From NCBI GenBank assembly GCA_910585635.1, contig CAJUFE010000003.1, positions 1-64,000 of the forward strand: a stretch of DNA of 64,000 nt, read 5' to 3'. A program made the translations under genes and the position numbers. The DNA comes from an uncultured Lachnospiraceae bacterium. GTDB taxonomy: Bacteria; Bacillota; Clostridia; Lachnospirales; Lachnospiraceae. The notes under the pieces are model-generated. The model was not told the origin of the DNA. It saw only the letters and a program-made list of their open reading frames with translations, and searched no databases. Shown piece after piece: positions 7,617-15,408 of this stretch (position 1 is the stretch's first letter; each line of letters opens with the position of its first letter).

Positions 7617-9182
7617 TCAATCGTTGTCGATCGTAGCGATACCGGTATCCTTGTTCACGCTAACCTTATCGCCGTTGATATCTTTGCACTGACCAGAAGT
7701 CTTGATGCGGCCATAGCCATTGATCAGGACCTTATCAGTACCGTTAGACGTCTTGACAACAACCGAACCATCGGTCTTGCCTCGCAACACATATAACCCA
7801 CCGACCGAATCAGTGATATCCTCAATATCTACTAACTCATAAGTAGAGCCATCACCGAAGTCATCTACCAACTGGCCATTCTTATCATAAACGGTAGAAC
7901 TGATGACTGCACTTGTATAAGCCCAACCATTCTTGCTGAAGTAGTAGGTCTTATCCTCGCCATTTACATCGATCTTAACCTTACGATTGGTGACCATCTT
8001 ACCGCTATTGGAACTCGGATATCCAGACTTATCAAAGAGATAGAGACCGTTCTTCAGCTCACCATTGCCTCTGTCTACCGAATTCAATGCAAAGAGACCC
8101 TGCAACATAACGCCCTTGCTGTTGAACAGATAGGTGTTGTTCTTGATCACTTTTGCTACTACCTTGCCGCTGTACTCGGGATCCGTTAAGTCAGTATCAC
8201 TATCTGTGTTATCATCAATCCTTTTAGCGGATCCAGCACCCGCCTCTGCCTTGATCGGGATACCCTTGGAGTTCAGCCAGAACCAGTACTGATCGTCGTC
8301 ATACTCCTCATAATCAGTGCTCGGGTATGCCCAGATCCAGTTCTTATCACGACCGCCCTCATCTTCTCTGTAGAATGCTGCCTTAGAACCGGAAGCGGAA
8401 ATAGTAGAAGAACTAGCGTTATTGGTATAAGATGATGGGCTCCCATCCTTATAGGTCCACAGGTCGAGCATACGGCCATACTCATCGAACACATAAGTCC
8501 TGCCATTGTAGCCCTGGGTGGTGTTCTTGTAAGCCTTGCCATTGGGCTTGAAGTAGAACCACTCGGTCTCGCCGTCATCATCCTCATCCAGTGACTGGAA
8601 CACAGGAAGTTCGATGTTGACCTCTAACTGCTGCCAGCCGGTACGTGCCCAGCCTTCGTTCTGATCGCCTAAGTAATACAGGTCGCCGTTCCTGTCCTTC
8701 CAGCCGCTCAGCATGTAGCCGTCGGTGTTGAACATGAAGTATGCGCTCTGGCCGTCGCCGTAGCTCAGCTTCTTGACCACTTCGTTGTTCTCGCCAAAGC
8801 CGATCGCCTTGCCGCTGCCATCGAAGAACATCCAGACGGTATCGATGGATTCGGGCTCTTCGTCGTCATCCAGAAGATCGTCGTTGTCCATGGACACCCA
8901 TGCGTTGGTAACGCGGGCACCGTCGGAACCTACATAGTAAGCATCGTTGTCATCCTCAACAACCATATCCTTTGCCATGTAGCCGTCGCTGTCCAGATAA
9001 TACCACTGGCCATTGGACTTCTTCCAAACGTCAACTACCTTGTCCCCGTTCCTGTCAAGGTATACCCACTCGCCGTCTTCCATATCCCAGTGCGGGGTAG
9101 CTGCGAAAGCGGTCATGGATGCACCGACAGCCAGCAGGGCCGCTGCAGAAAGTACTGCAACGAACTTCGCTTGCTTTCTCAT
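7617..9182 (-). CDS. Cell-wall-binding-repeat surface protein, copy D
   Basis: 521 residues; signal peptide identical to copies B and E (cut after AFA). The repeats are nearly the same as copy B through the first 225 residues. The variable segment after LDLWTYK (DGSPSSYTNN) matches copy B rather than E, while YGENNEVVKKLSYGD-type positions match E. This mosaic pattern suggests gene conversion between copies. The last 60 residues are unique (VGGLYVLRGKTDGSVVVK). Upstream is the family promoter with a leader shortened by about 60 bases. Predicted secreted and wall-bound; no enzyme domain. Confidence 0.9.
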   Translation of the reverse strand: MRKQAKFVAVLSAAALLAVGASMTAFAATPHWDMEDGEWVYLDRNGDKVVDVWKKSNGQWYYLDSDGYMAKDMVVEDDNDAYYVGSDGARVTNAWVSMDNDDLLDDDEEPESIDTVWMFFDGSGKAIGFGENNEVVKKLSYGDGQSAYFMFNTDGYMLSGWKDRNGDLYYLGDQNEGWARTGWQQLEVNIELPVFQSLDEDDDGETEWFYFKPNGKAYKNTTQGYNGRTYVFDEYGRMLDLWTYKDGSPSSYTNNASSSTISASGSKAAFYREDEGGRDKNWIWAYPSTDYEEYDDDQYWFWLNSKGIPIKAEAGAGSAKRIDDNTDSDTDLTDPEYSGKVVAKVIKNNTYLFNSKGVMLQGLFALNSVDRGNGELKNGLYLFDKSGYPSSNSGKMVTNRKVKIDVNGEDKTYYFSKNGWAYTSAVISSTVYDKNGQLVDDFGDGSTYELVDIEDITDSVGGLYVLRGKTDGSVVVKTSNGTDKVLINGYGRIKTSGQCKDINGDKVSVNKDTGIATIDND

Positions 9183-9265
9183 AATGAATGCACTCTCCTT
9201 TTTTCTTTTTGAGATCCTTTAACATCACGAGGCTATTATACTTCCAATAGTTGAAATTATCGAAA
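9183..9265 (-). promoter_or_regulatory. Promoter and shortened leader of copy D
   Basis: Minus-strand TATAAT (9235-9240) with TTTCGA at 9260-9265, 19 bases away; the other copies have TTGCGA. The leader between TATAAT and the AAAGGAGAGTGC ribosome site lacks about 60 bases present in B and E, keeping only the ends. Confidence 0.55.
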
Positions 9266-9304
9266 CTTTTACCATATCATCCCATTATTGGATGATCTTA
9301 GGAT

Positions 9305-9348
9305 ATAAAAATAAGACATCAGGGATCCATAAATATCTCTGATGTCTT
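9305..9348 (-). terminator. Terminator after the toxin-antitoxin pair
   Basis: Minus-strand stem AAGACATCAGAGAT/ATCCCTGATGTCTT with an AT-rich loop, followed by ATTTTTAT. Confidence 0.7.
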
Positions 9349-9392
9349 ATCGAGCTGACCGATATTTTTTATCTTACCACTGTTATCCTGAT

Positions 9393-9653
9393 CTAGTCCT
9401 CATAATGTCCTTTACAGGAGAGGATCTCCATCACACCGTCACGGATCCGATATACCAGTCGATGTGTATCATCGATCCTCCGACTCCAGAGACCGCTCAT
9501 CTCCCCTTTCAATGGTTCTGGCTTACCGATCCCCTCAAAATACCCTCTTTCGATATCCTTGAGCAGCATGTTGATGCGTTTTAAGGTCTTCTTATCCTGC
9601 ATCTGCCAGTATATATAGTCCTCCCATGCTTCATCAAACCAGATCTTTTTCAT
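9393..9653 (-). CDS. yoeB: YoeB-type mRNA interferase toxin
   Basis: 86 residues, the usual family length. It matches the Txe/YoeB pattern closely: KKIWFDEAWEDYIYWQ at the start, KRINMLLKDIERGYFEGIGK with GKPEPLKGEMSGLWSRRID, then HRLVYRI and a C-terminal CKGHYED. The conserved Glu, Arg, His and terminal Tyr of the RelE/YoeB ribonuclease fold are all present. Known members cleave mRNA at the ribosome A site. The start codon overlaps the antitoxin stop by four bases (ATGA), so the two are translationally coupled. It sits between two surface-protein copies and could help stabilise the array (inference). Confidence 0.93.
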   Translation of the reverse strand: MKKIWFDEAWEDYIYWQMQDKKTLKRINMLLKDIERGYFEGIGKPEPLKGEMSGLWSRRIDDTHRLVYRIRDGVMEILSCKGHYED

Positions 9654-9910
9654 CCGTCCACCTCGATGATGTCGTGTTCTACGCCTTTTCCGGCATCGAG
9701 AGCTTCGAGCCCTCGGCGTAGATGTGCCATATTGCTCTCAGAATAGAATGGGTCCACAGATACCTCAAAGGGGATCCGCTTTTCTCTTGTCATCTTCTTT
9801 GCAAATATGGTGATCGCAGTAGTCATGTTCATACCCAGCTCCTGACAAGTTTGTTCCATGCTCTTTTTTAATTCTTCATCCATACGGATGTTCACTAATG
9901 TTTGTGCCAT
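9650..9910 (-). CDS. DinJ/RelB-family antitoxin
   Basis: 86 residues from the ATG at 9910, which has GGAGGG nine bases upstream; a longer frame to 9970 has no ribosome site and crosses the promoter. The N-terminus (TLVNIRMDEELKKSMEQTCQ) is the ribbon-helix-helix DNA-binding part, and NMTTAITIFAKKMTREKRIPFE is the DinJ/RelB core. The disordered C-terminal tail would wrap the toxin. It is paired with a YoeB toxin rather than the classical YefM partner; such swaps are known in Firmicutes. Probably autorepresses the promoter at 9937-9965. Confidence 0.9.
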   Translation of the reverse strand: MAQTLVNIRMDEELKKSMEQTCQELGMNMTTAITIFAKKMTREKRIPFEVSVDPFYSESNMAHLRRGLEALDAGKGVEHDIIEVDG

Positions 9911-9936
9911 GATAAAACCCTCCGTCCGTTTTTTAC

Positions 9937-9965
9937 ATTTTATCACAATATAAAGATAAGCGCAA
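9937..9965 (-). promoter_or_regulatory. Promoter of the toxin-antitoxin operon
   Basis: Minus-strand TTGCGC, 17 bases, TAAAAT, placed 27 bases upstream of the antitoxin start. Confidence 0.65.
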
Positions 9966-10197
9966 TACAATATCTTTACAAAAACTTGTCATTGGGTCTT
10001 CTCCACCAAAAGACTGCATAATGCTATAGACAGCAGACTCCAGTATAAACGTATCTCTTATCCCGGATATCTTGTCTGTCTGCTGGCCTCCTTTTTTATG
10101 TCTACACAATTTATGAGGTAAATACAACTTATAAGATCTATGGTCAGGAGATCGTCAAGTGACCGTTGGCATCAATGATAAGGATCTTAAAGATATA
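9966..10197. other. Intergenic stretch without a supported gene
   Basis: AT-rich sequence between the antitoxin promoter and the copy E terminator. A 64-codon minus-strand frame (9933-10127) exists but crosses the antitoxin promoter and has no ribosome site. Nothing else recognised. Confidence 0.4.
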
Positions 10198-10243
10198 AAA
10201 GATCCCCCTCCATGACATCTCTGCCATGAAGGAGGATCCTTTA
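10198..10243 (-). terminator. Terminator after copy E
   Basis: Minus-strand AAAGGATCCTCCTTCATG pairs with CATGGAGGGGGATCTTTT around CAGAGATGT, then a T-rich run. Family terminator. Confidence 0.8.
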
Positions 10244-10300
10244 TTTCGATATTTACATATCTGGTCTCTGCTAATTGGCGATCAGGATATCCCAGATATC

Positions 10301-11884
10301 TTACTTAGTTTCGATCTTTGTGACAATACCCTTTGTCACAGTGATCGTATCGCCGTCGATATCCTTGCAAGAGCCGGAAGTCTTGATACGGCCATAGCCG
10401 TTGATCAGGACCTCATCATTAGCATCACCTTCAACGACAACAGAGCCAGTTGCTTTACCTCTTAAGATATACTTACCAGCACTGTTTATAGCATCGGTGA
10501 CATCGCTAAGTTTTACTCTCTCATAGGTAGAGCCATCGCCATAATCATCCTGAAGTTTGCCGTCTTTACCATAAACAGTAGAACTTACGACCGAATTCTG
10601 ATAAGCCCAGCCATTCTTGCTGAAGTAGTAAGTAGCATCCTCACCGTTCACGTCAACCTTCATCTTGCGGTTGGTGACCATCTTGCCGGAGCTGGAGCTG
10701 GGGTAACCAGCCTTGTCAAACAGATAGATCCCAGACATGACTGAGCCGTTGCCTCTCTTAACACCACTTAAGCTATACAGGCCCTGCAGCATAACACCCT
10801 TCTCATTGAACAGATAAGTGTTGTTCTTGATGACCTTTGCTTCTACCACACCGCTGTACTCTGCATGTGTAGTATCACTGACCCTATCGGTATCATCAAG
10901 TCTGTTCGCATATCCAGTAGTACCGTTATCGCCAGCCTTGAAGGGAACACCCTTAGAGTTCAGCCAGAACCAGTACTGATCGTCATCATACTCCTCGTAA
11001 TCAGTCTTCGGATAAGCCCAGATCCAGTTCTTGTCACGCCCGCCGTTATCCTCTGCATAGTAAGCAGCGACAGAAGAGGGAGTCGCACCAGCCGGGGTAG
11101 CATATGCGGAAGAAGAACTTGCGTTATTGCTATAATCTACACCATTGGACTTGTAGGTCCACAGGTCGAGCATACGGCCATACTCATCGAACACATAGGT
11201 CTTGCCATTGTAGCCCTGGGTGGTGTTCTTATAAGCTTTGCCGTTGGGCTTGAAGTAGAACCACTCCTCCTCGCCGTCATCATCCTCATCCAGTGCCTGG
11301 AACACGGGAAGGTTGATGTCAACTTCCAGCTGCTGCCATCCGGTACGTGCCCAGCCTTCGTTCTGGTCGCCTAAGTAGTACAGATCGCCGTTCCTGTCCT
11401 TCCAGCCGCTCAGCATGTAGCCGTCGGTGTTGAACATGAAGTATGCGCTCTGGCCGTCGCCGTAGCTCAGCTTCTTGACCACTTCGTTGTTCTCGCCAAA
11501 GCCGATCGCCTTGCCGCTGCCATCGAAGAACATCCAGACGGTATCGATGGATTCGGGCTCTTCGTCGTCATCCAGACGATCGTCGTTGTCCATGGATACC
11601 CATGCGTTGGTGACACGGGCACCGTCGGAGCCTACATAGTAAGCATCGTTGTCATCCTCGATGACCATATCCTTTGCCATGTAGCCGTCGCTGTCTAAGT
11701 AATACCACTGACCGTTGGACTTTTTCCAGACATCTGTCACTCTGTCCCCGTTCCTGTCAAGGTATACCCACTCGCCGTCTTCCATATCCCAGTGCGGGGT
11801 AGCTGCGAAAGCGGTCATGGATGCACCGACAGCCAGCAGGGCCGCTGCAGAAAGTACTGCAACGAACTTCGCTTGCTTTCTCAT
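10301..11884 (-). CDS. Cell-wall-binding-repeat surface protein, copy E
   Basis: 527 residues; signal peptide and first 200 residues nearly identical to copy D, apart from changes such as DRVTDVWKK for DKVVDVWKK. The variable region after LDLWTYK (SNGVDYSNNASSSSAYATPA) resembles copy A instead of D, supporting mosaicism. The repeats continue to a C-terminal domain ending VTKGIVTKIETK, similar to copy A. The promoter and full-length leader lie directly upstream. Predicted secreted, wall-polymer-binding coat or adhesin; ligand unknown. Confidence 0.9.
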   Translation of the reverse strand: MRKQAKFVAVLSAAALLAVGASMTAFAATPHWDMEDGEWVYLDRNGDRVTDVWKKSNGQWYYLDSDGYMAKDMVIEDDNDAYYVGSDGARVTNAWVSMDNDDRLDDDEEPESIDTVWMFFDGSGKAIGFGENNEVVKKLSYGDGQSAYFMFNTDGYMLSGWKDRNGDLYYLGDQNEGWARTGWQQLEVDINLPVFQALDEDDDGEEEWFYFKPNGKAYKNTTQGYNGKTYVFDEYGRMLDLWTYKSNGVDYSNNASSSSAYATPAGATPSSVAAYYAEDNGGRDKNWIWAYPKTDYEEYDDDQYWFWLNSKGVPFKAGDNGTTGYANRLDDTDRVSDTTHAEYSGVVEAKVIKNNTYLFNEKGVMLQGLYSLSGVKRGNGSVMSGIYLFDKAGYPSSSSGKMVTNRKMKVDVNGEDATYYFSKNGWAYQNSVVSSTVYGKDGKLQDDYGDGSTYERVKLSDVTDAINSAGKYILRGKATGSVVVEGDANDEVLINGYGRIKTSGSCKDIDGDTITVTKGIVTKIETK

Positions 11885-12023
11885 AATGAATGCACTCTCC
11901 TTTTTTCTTTTTGAGATCCTTTTTGAGGTCGTCCATACTCTTTTGCACCATCACGTATGCAGAGCAGGGCGTCCCACTTACATCACGAGGCTATTATACT
12001 TCCAATAGTTGAAATTATCGCAA
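11885..12023 (-). promoter_or_regulatory. Promoter and full leader of copy E
   Basis: Minus-strand TTGCGA (12018-12023), 19 bases, TATAAT (11993-11998), then a leader of about 105 bases almost identical to that of copy B and of the orphan leader at 13.73-13.85 kb. Ribosome site AAAGGAGAGTGC. Confidence 0.6.
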
Positions 12024-12104
12024 CTTTTGGTATATTATGGTGATACTGAGGGGGACAGCCATTGTATATAAAAGCACGAAGTAGAGGTAGGTGAAGGATG
12101 CGTA

Positions 12105-12147
12105 TAAAAATCCCTCCCCATGACAGTTATGCCATGGAGAGGGACAA
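12105..12147 (-). terminator. Terminator after the AAA ATPase gene
   Basis: Minus-strand TCCCTCTCCATGGC pairs with GTCATGGGGAGGGA, followed by TTTTTAT. It resembles the surface-protein terminators although it follows an unrelated gene. Confidence 0.75.
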
Positions 12148-12160
12148 ATAGAGCATCTTG

Positions 12161-13384
12161 CTATCGCGACTGTTCTGGATCCTCCAACAGCCAGTCCAGT
12201 ACATTGCGTTTTTTGATCCCATCATAATCGGCTTCTGCGAACACCTCATCTAATGTCAACAGATATTTAGGATGGTTATCCGGGATCTTCCGCAAAGGGG
12301 TCAGCTCACGTTCCAGGACGGCGCCATCCAGCGTTGTAGCGGATACCTGATAATAGGTCAGGGTCCCCGACTCGACCGCGACTAGATCGACCTCGCCGTG
12401 ATCGATATCCCCCACGAACACTTGATAGCCTCGGCGCAGGAGTTCCAGATAGACGATATTTTCCAGGATATGTCCGATATCACTGGCGGAGCCTTTGACA
12501 AGGGCATTGCGCAGGGTCACATCGGCGGCATAATATTTGCTCTGGGTGGACAGATACTGCTTCCCTTTGATATCATACCGTGTCGCTTCATATAACAAGA
12601 GGCTGTCGGTGAGCCCGCGGAGATATTTGTCCACGGTCTTTTGGTCCACGCCTTTTCCGGCCGACTTAAGGGTGTTGGCGATCTTGCCCGGTGACACCCG
12701 GTTCCCGATGTTATGGAGGATGAACTTCGTGACCTGCTCCAGGCTGGTGACATCTGCGATGCGCTGTCGGACCACCACATCTTTTAACAGGACGGTATGG
12801 TAGATGTCCAGCAGATATTCCTGCACCTCCCGCCCTGTGTCGGGGAGGCGGAGCGCGTACGGGAAGGAGCTCATGTGCATATAGGCATCGAACCGCTGTG
12901 CCTTGGAGCCGGGCGGACCTTGATATCCGCTGCAGAATTCCCGAAAGGAGAGCGGCAGCATCTTCAGCTCCACATACCGACCAGAGAGCAGGGTCGCCAG
13001 GTCCCCGGACATGAAGTAGGCGTTAGAGCCTGTGATATACACATCGCAGTTTTCCTTGAGGAACAGACTGTCCACAGCCTTTTCGAAGCTTTCTACATGC
13101 TGGATCTCATCTAAAAAGATATAGTTCATCTGATCGGGCAATAGCCGGCTTTTGATATGGTCGTAAAGCGTTCGATAGTCTGTGAGATGCTCAAAGTCCA
13201 GGTCCTCAAAATTGATCGAGATGATCTGTCGGGGATCTACGCCATCTTTTAGCAGATGATCTTGATAGATCTGGAACAATGTGGATTTTCCGCAGCGCCG
13301 TACTCCGGACACTACCTTGATGAGTTGTCTTTCGCGCCAGCGCAGGAGCCAGCTCAGGTACTCCTTTCGTTCGATCCAATCCAT
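12161..13384 (-). CDS. AAA-type ATPase with DUF4143 domain
   Basis: 407 residues. The Walker A motif is GVRRCGKST at residues 27-35 and the Walker B motif is YIFLDEIQHV at about 88-97. A Sensor-1-like ITGSNAYFMSG follows. The second half (about 200-390) fits DUF4143, which carries a restriction-nuclease-like fold in this widespread AAA_14 family (DLVAVESGTLTYYQVSA). The role of these proteins is unknown; they are scattered accessory genes. It is transcribed alone from the promoter at 13413-13441, with AAAGGAGG before the ATG. It probably arrived with other accessory genes. Confidence 0.85.
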   Translation of the reverse strand: MDWIERKEYLSWLLRWRERQLIKVVSGVRRCGKSTLFQIYQDHLLKDGVDPRQIISINFEDLDFEHLTDYRTLYDHIKSRLLPDQMNYIFLDEIQHVESFEKAVDSLFLKENCDVYITGSNAYFMSGDLATLLSGRYVELKMLPLSFREFCSGYQGPPGSKAQRFDAYMHMSSFPYALRLPDTGREVQEYLLDIYHTVLLKDVVVRQRIADVTSLEQVTKFILHNIGNRVSPGKIANTLKSAGKGVDQKTVDKYLRGLTDSLLLYEATRYDIKGKQYLSTQSKYYAADVTLRNALVKGSASDIGHILENIVYLELLRRGYQVFVGDIDHGEVDLVAVESGTLTYYQVSATTLDGAVLERELTPLRKIPDNHPKYLLTLDEVFAEADYDGIKKRNVLDWLLEDPEQSR

Positions 13385-13412
13385 ATCATGCCTCCTTTAT
13401 TGTATTATATGG

Positions 13413-13441
13413 ATTATACTCCTAGAATATAAGGATGTAAA
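13413..13441 (-). promoter_or_regulatory. Promoter of the AAA ATPase gene
   Basis: Minus-strand TTTACA, 17 bases, TATAAT, 28 bases upstream of the ATG. Confidence 0.75.
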
Positions 13442-13506
13442 CGGTTTTATGGGATCGATCATCAGGTGCTGTGCACTTTTGGCAGAAAGGATATATCCGT
13501 TAACAC

Positions 13507-13556
13507 TAAAAGATCTCTCTCCATGACATCTCTGCCATGGAAAGGGATCATCTTTC
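13507..13556 (-). terminator. Family terminator behind the deleted surface-protein remnant
   Basis: Minus-strand GATCCCTTTCCATG pairs with CATGGAGAGAGATC around the CAGAGATGT loop, then TTTTAG. It marks the 3' end of a former array copy. Confidence 0.7.
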
Positions 13557-13607
13557 AGATATCTACCTTCTCAGGTCCTACTGATCGGCGATCAGGATAT
13601 GGAGATC

Positions 13608-13730
13608 TTACTGCTTGTCGATCTTCTTGTCAGTAGTGTTCTTAACACCATCATCCAGCAAGTAAAGACCTTGTAGCATAACACCCTTGTCGTTGAACAG
13701 ATAAGTGTTGTTCTTGATCACTCTTGCTTC
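13608..13730 (-). pseudogene. Internally deleted surface-protein copy (remnant F)
   Basis: The minus strand reads EARVIKNNTYLFNDKGVMLQ, then GLYLLDDGVKNTTDKKIDKQ and a stop. This is only the mid-protein VIKNNTYLFN repeat of the family. It is joined directly at its 5' side to the conserved leader (ending CTCAAAAAG), with the signal peptide, ribosome site and first 330 or so codons gone. Family 3' flank and terminator follow. The join lies in an AAAAAGAAG stretch, consistent with deletion at short homology. Confidence 0.85.
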
Positions 13731-13845
13731 TTTTTGAGATCCTTTTTGAGACTACCGATGCTCACTGCACCATCACGTATGCAGAGCAGGACGTCCCGCT
13801 TACATCACGAGGCTATTATACTTCCAATAGTTGAAATCATCGCAA
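13731..13845 (-). promoter_or_regulatory. Orphan copy of the surface-protein promoter and leader
   Basis: TTGCGA (13840-13845, minus strand), 19 bases, TATAAT (13815-13820), and the full conserved leader, but no signal-peptide gene behind it. If active it would transcribe only remnant F. Confidence 0.6.
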
Positions 13846-14148
13846 CTTTTGGGAAATTATGGTATAGAGCAAGACGTTAGGCAGAAGGCGGATAGTAGGG
13901 GCTCCCTCGTCGGAAAAGCCTATTGTCCCACGCCAGATGGTAGCGCATAAAAGCTCTCACGCAGCCCCAAAGCTCCTGGGGCTTGTATTGTTTAAGGGGA
14001 TGGAGATCACAGGAATACGGCCCATATACCGCTCACAGATCACGCAATGCCAGGATGATCCCTTTTTGGGGAATAGTATATCTACTGATCGTGACTATTA
14101 TAGTACCCTTTTGGGAATTAAAATAGATACAGATAGGCAGGTGATGGC
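13846..14148. other. Region upstream of the XRE gene, no gene supported
   Basis: Contains a short hairpin (AAGCTCCTGGGGCTT, near 13970) and two similar stretches, CCCTTTTTGGGGAATAGTAT and CCCTTTTGGGAATT (about 14060-14125), flanking the likely promoter region of the regulator. They may be operator halves. A 77-codon frame here has no ribosome site and is not accepted. Confidence 0.35.
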
Positions 14149-14451
14149 ATGGATGCGCAGAAACGCATAAAACAGCTCATGGAGGAACGGGGCTGGACGG
14201 ATTACCGCTTGGCAAAGGGATCCGGCCTCTCTCATTCCACGGTTACAAATATGTTCAACAGAAATAATGCGCCGACGCTGCCGACCTTAGAGGCGGTATG
14301 CGGGGCATTTGGTATAACTTTAGCGCAATTCTTTTCCGATGGAAATGGCTCGGCGGGATTTACCGAGGAACAGCGCACCCTGTTTTCAAAATGGAGTACC
14401 TTAAACGACGAGCAGAAAAAGGCCCTGCTTGCGCTTATCGATACCATGTGA
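14149..14451 (+). CDS. XRE-family helix-turn-helix regulator
   Basis: 100 residues. Residues 5-60 form a Cro/C1-type HTH (QLMEERGWTDYRLAKGSGLS, then HSTVTNMFNRNN and TLPTLEAVCGAFGITLAQFF). The C-terminal part (FTEEQRTLFSKWSTLNDEQK) is the helical tail common in short clostridial XRE proteins. It probably acts as a dimeric repressor. No phage or plasmid genes are adjacent, so its target may be its own promoter with the CCCTTTT-GGGAAT repeats upstream (inference). A strong terminator follows immediately. Confidence 0.85.
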   Translation: MDAQKRIKQLMEERGWTDYRLAKGSGLSHSTVTNMFNRNNAPTLPTLEAVCGAFGITLAQFFSDGNGSAGFTEEQRTLFSKWSTLNDEQKKALLALIDTM

Positions 14452-14458
14452 ACGACGA

Positions 14459-14499
14459 ACAGCCCGCAAGCTCCGGAACAGGACCTGCGGGCTGTTTGG
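14459..14499 (+). terminator. Terminator after the XRE gene
   Basis: ACAGCCCGCA pairs with TGCGGGCTGT around a 16-base loop, followed by TTGGGT. The T run is short. Confidence 0.65.
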
Positions 14500-14517
14500 G
14501 TACAAGAAAGTGACACC

Positions 14518-14576
14518 CCAGTCCCATCCTCCATATCGCAATGTGGGGCAGCGGTGAACGAGGTCATGGATCATCC
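14518..14576 (-). pseudogene. Decayed signal-peptide-region fragment of the surface-protein family (remnant G)
   Basis: The minus strand encodes MTSFTAAPHCDMEDGTGV, clearly related to the family segment SMTAFAATPHWDMEDGEWV at the signal-peptide cut site. Only about 55 bases remain, with substitutions and no intact frame on either side. It extends the former limits of the array to at least 14.58 kb. Confidence 0.65.
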
Positions 14577-14612
14577 AGGGGCCCACCTGGAGCGGTTTTT
14601 CATCAGGGCCAG

Positions 14613-15146
14613 CTATAGCGCACATTCTAACTGGCGGTCAAAGGGCTCTGCATCCACATGCGCCTGCACATATACCTGTGCGTCCACACAGCCCATAGCC
14701 TGATAGAAGGCCTGGGTCTCCGCTGCGGAGTGGGAGGATATATAAAGCTTTCTGCCGCCCCTTTTCCGGGCCCATCCCTTTGCTGCAAGAAAGAGTGCCT
14801 TTCCAATCCCCTTCCCCCGCATATCTGCGGATACATGCAGGCTGGATAAGTCCAGATAGCGCTGCATTTCGCCAAAGAGGGCCGGTTCAACAGAAACAAA
14901 GCCCTTGAGCATCCCATCGACAAAAGCTCCATAGACATATCCGCCTGTTTGGACCGTGTTCTGCAGGCAGGTGATCAGGGTCTGATAGTCTGTCTCTGAC
15001 CAGTCATCGATGAAGGGGGCGCTCTTGATCGTCCATGTGGCCCCTTCTCTCCGCCAGCAGTCTGTAACGACCTGGCGGCGGTCAAAATCTTTAAATAGCG
15101 TTCGCCCGATCTCATGGGCACATAGCTCTCTGTATCGTATCGTCAT
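14613..15146 (-). CDS. GNAT-family N-acetyltransferase
   Basis: About 177 residues from the ATG at 15146 (MTIRYRELCA), which has GAGGTG closely upstream; the frame extends to 15200 but that part crosses the promoter. The acetyl-CoA-binding core is LDLSSLHVSADMRGKGIGKA, the R-G-x-G-x-G/A loop of GNAT enzymes, followed by FLAAKGWARKRGGRKLYISS and an AFYQAMGC segment typical of the C-terminal strand. The substrate is not predictable. It has its own promoter and is divergent from the tyrosine recombinase. Confidence 0.88.
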   Translation of the reverse strand: MTIRYRELCAHEIGRTLFKDFDRRQVVTDCWRREGATWTIKSAPFIDDWSETDYQTLITCLQNTVQTGGYVYGAFVDGMLKGFVSVEPALFGEMQRYLDLSSLHVSADMRGKGIGKALFLAAKGWARKRGGRKLYISSHSAAETQAFYQAMGCVDAQVYVQAHVDAEPFDRQLECAL

Positions 15147-15181
15147 AAGGCACCTCATAGCAAAAAGATCATCTTGTCCTG

Positions 15182-15210
15182 AGTATAGCATGCTGCCCAT
15201 CCAGGAGCAA
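15182..15210 (-). promoter_or_regulatory. Promoter of the GNAT gene
   Basis: Minus-strand TTGCTC, 17 bases, TATACT. Confidence 0.6.
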
Positions 15211-15232
15211 GCATTGATCTCTCTGTCATATC

Positions 15233-15261
15233 TTGACTTTTTGGGCGATCTTTTCTATCAT
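15233..15261 (+). promoter_or_regulatory. Promoter of the tyrosine recombinase gene
   Basis: TTGACT, 17 bases, TATCAT, with a leader of about 140 bases before the start at 15409. The long leader holds no supported gene. Confidence 0.65.
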
Positions 15262-15408
15262 TTAAGAGGTAGGGCAAGAGAAAGGGGAGTGCTGGGGCGA
15301 TGCTTAGTGGCAGGAGGATGGCTCCAGAGCAGTCTCAGAGCGACTCCAGAGCGGCCCTTAGGCAGATCGATAAGGACGGGATAGTACGAAAGAAGGAGAA
15401 GGGATCAG

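Noticed and set aside
9933..10127. 64-codon minus-strand frame upstream of the antitoxin gene
   Set aside because: It overlaps the toxin-antitoxin promoter, has no ribosome site and no recognisable domain.
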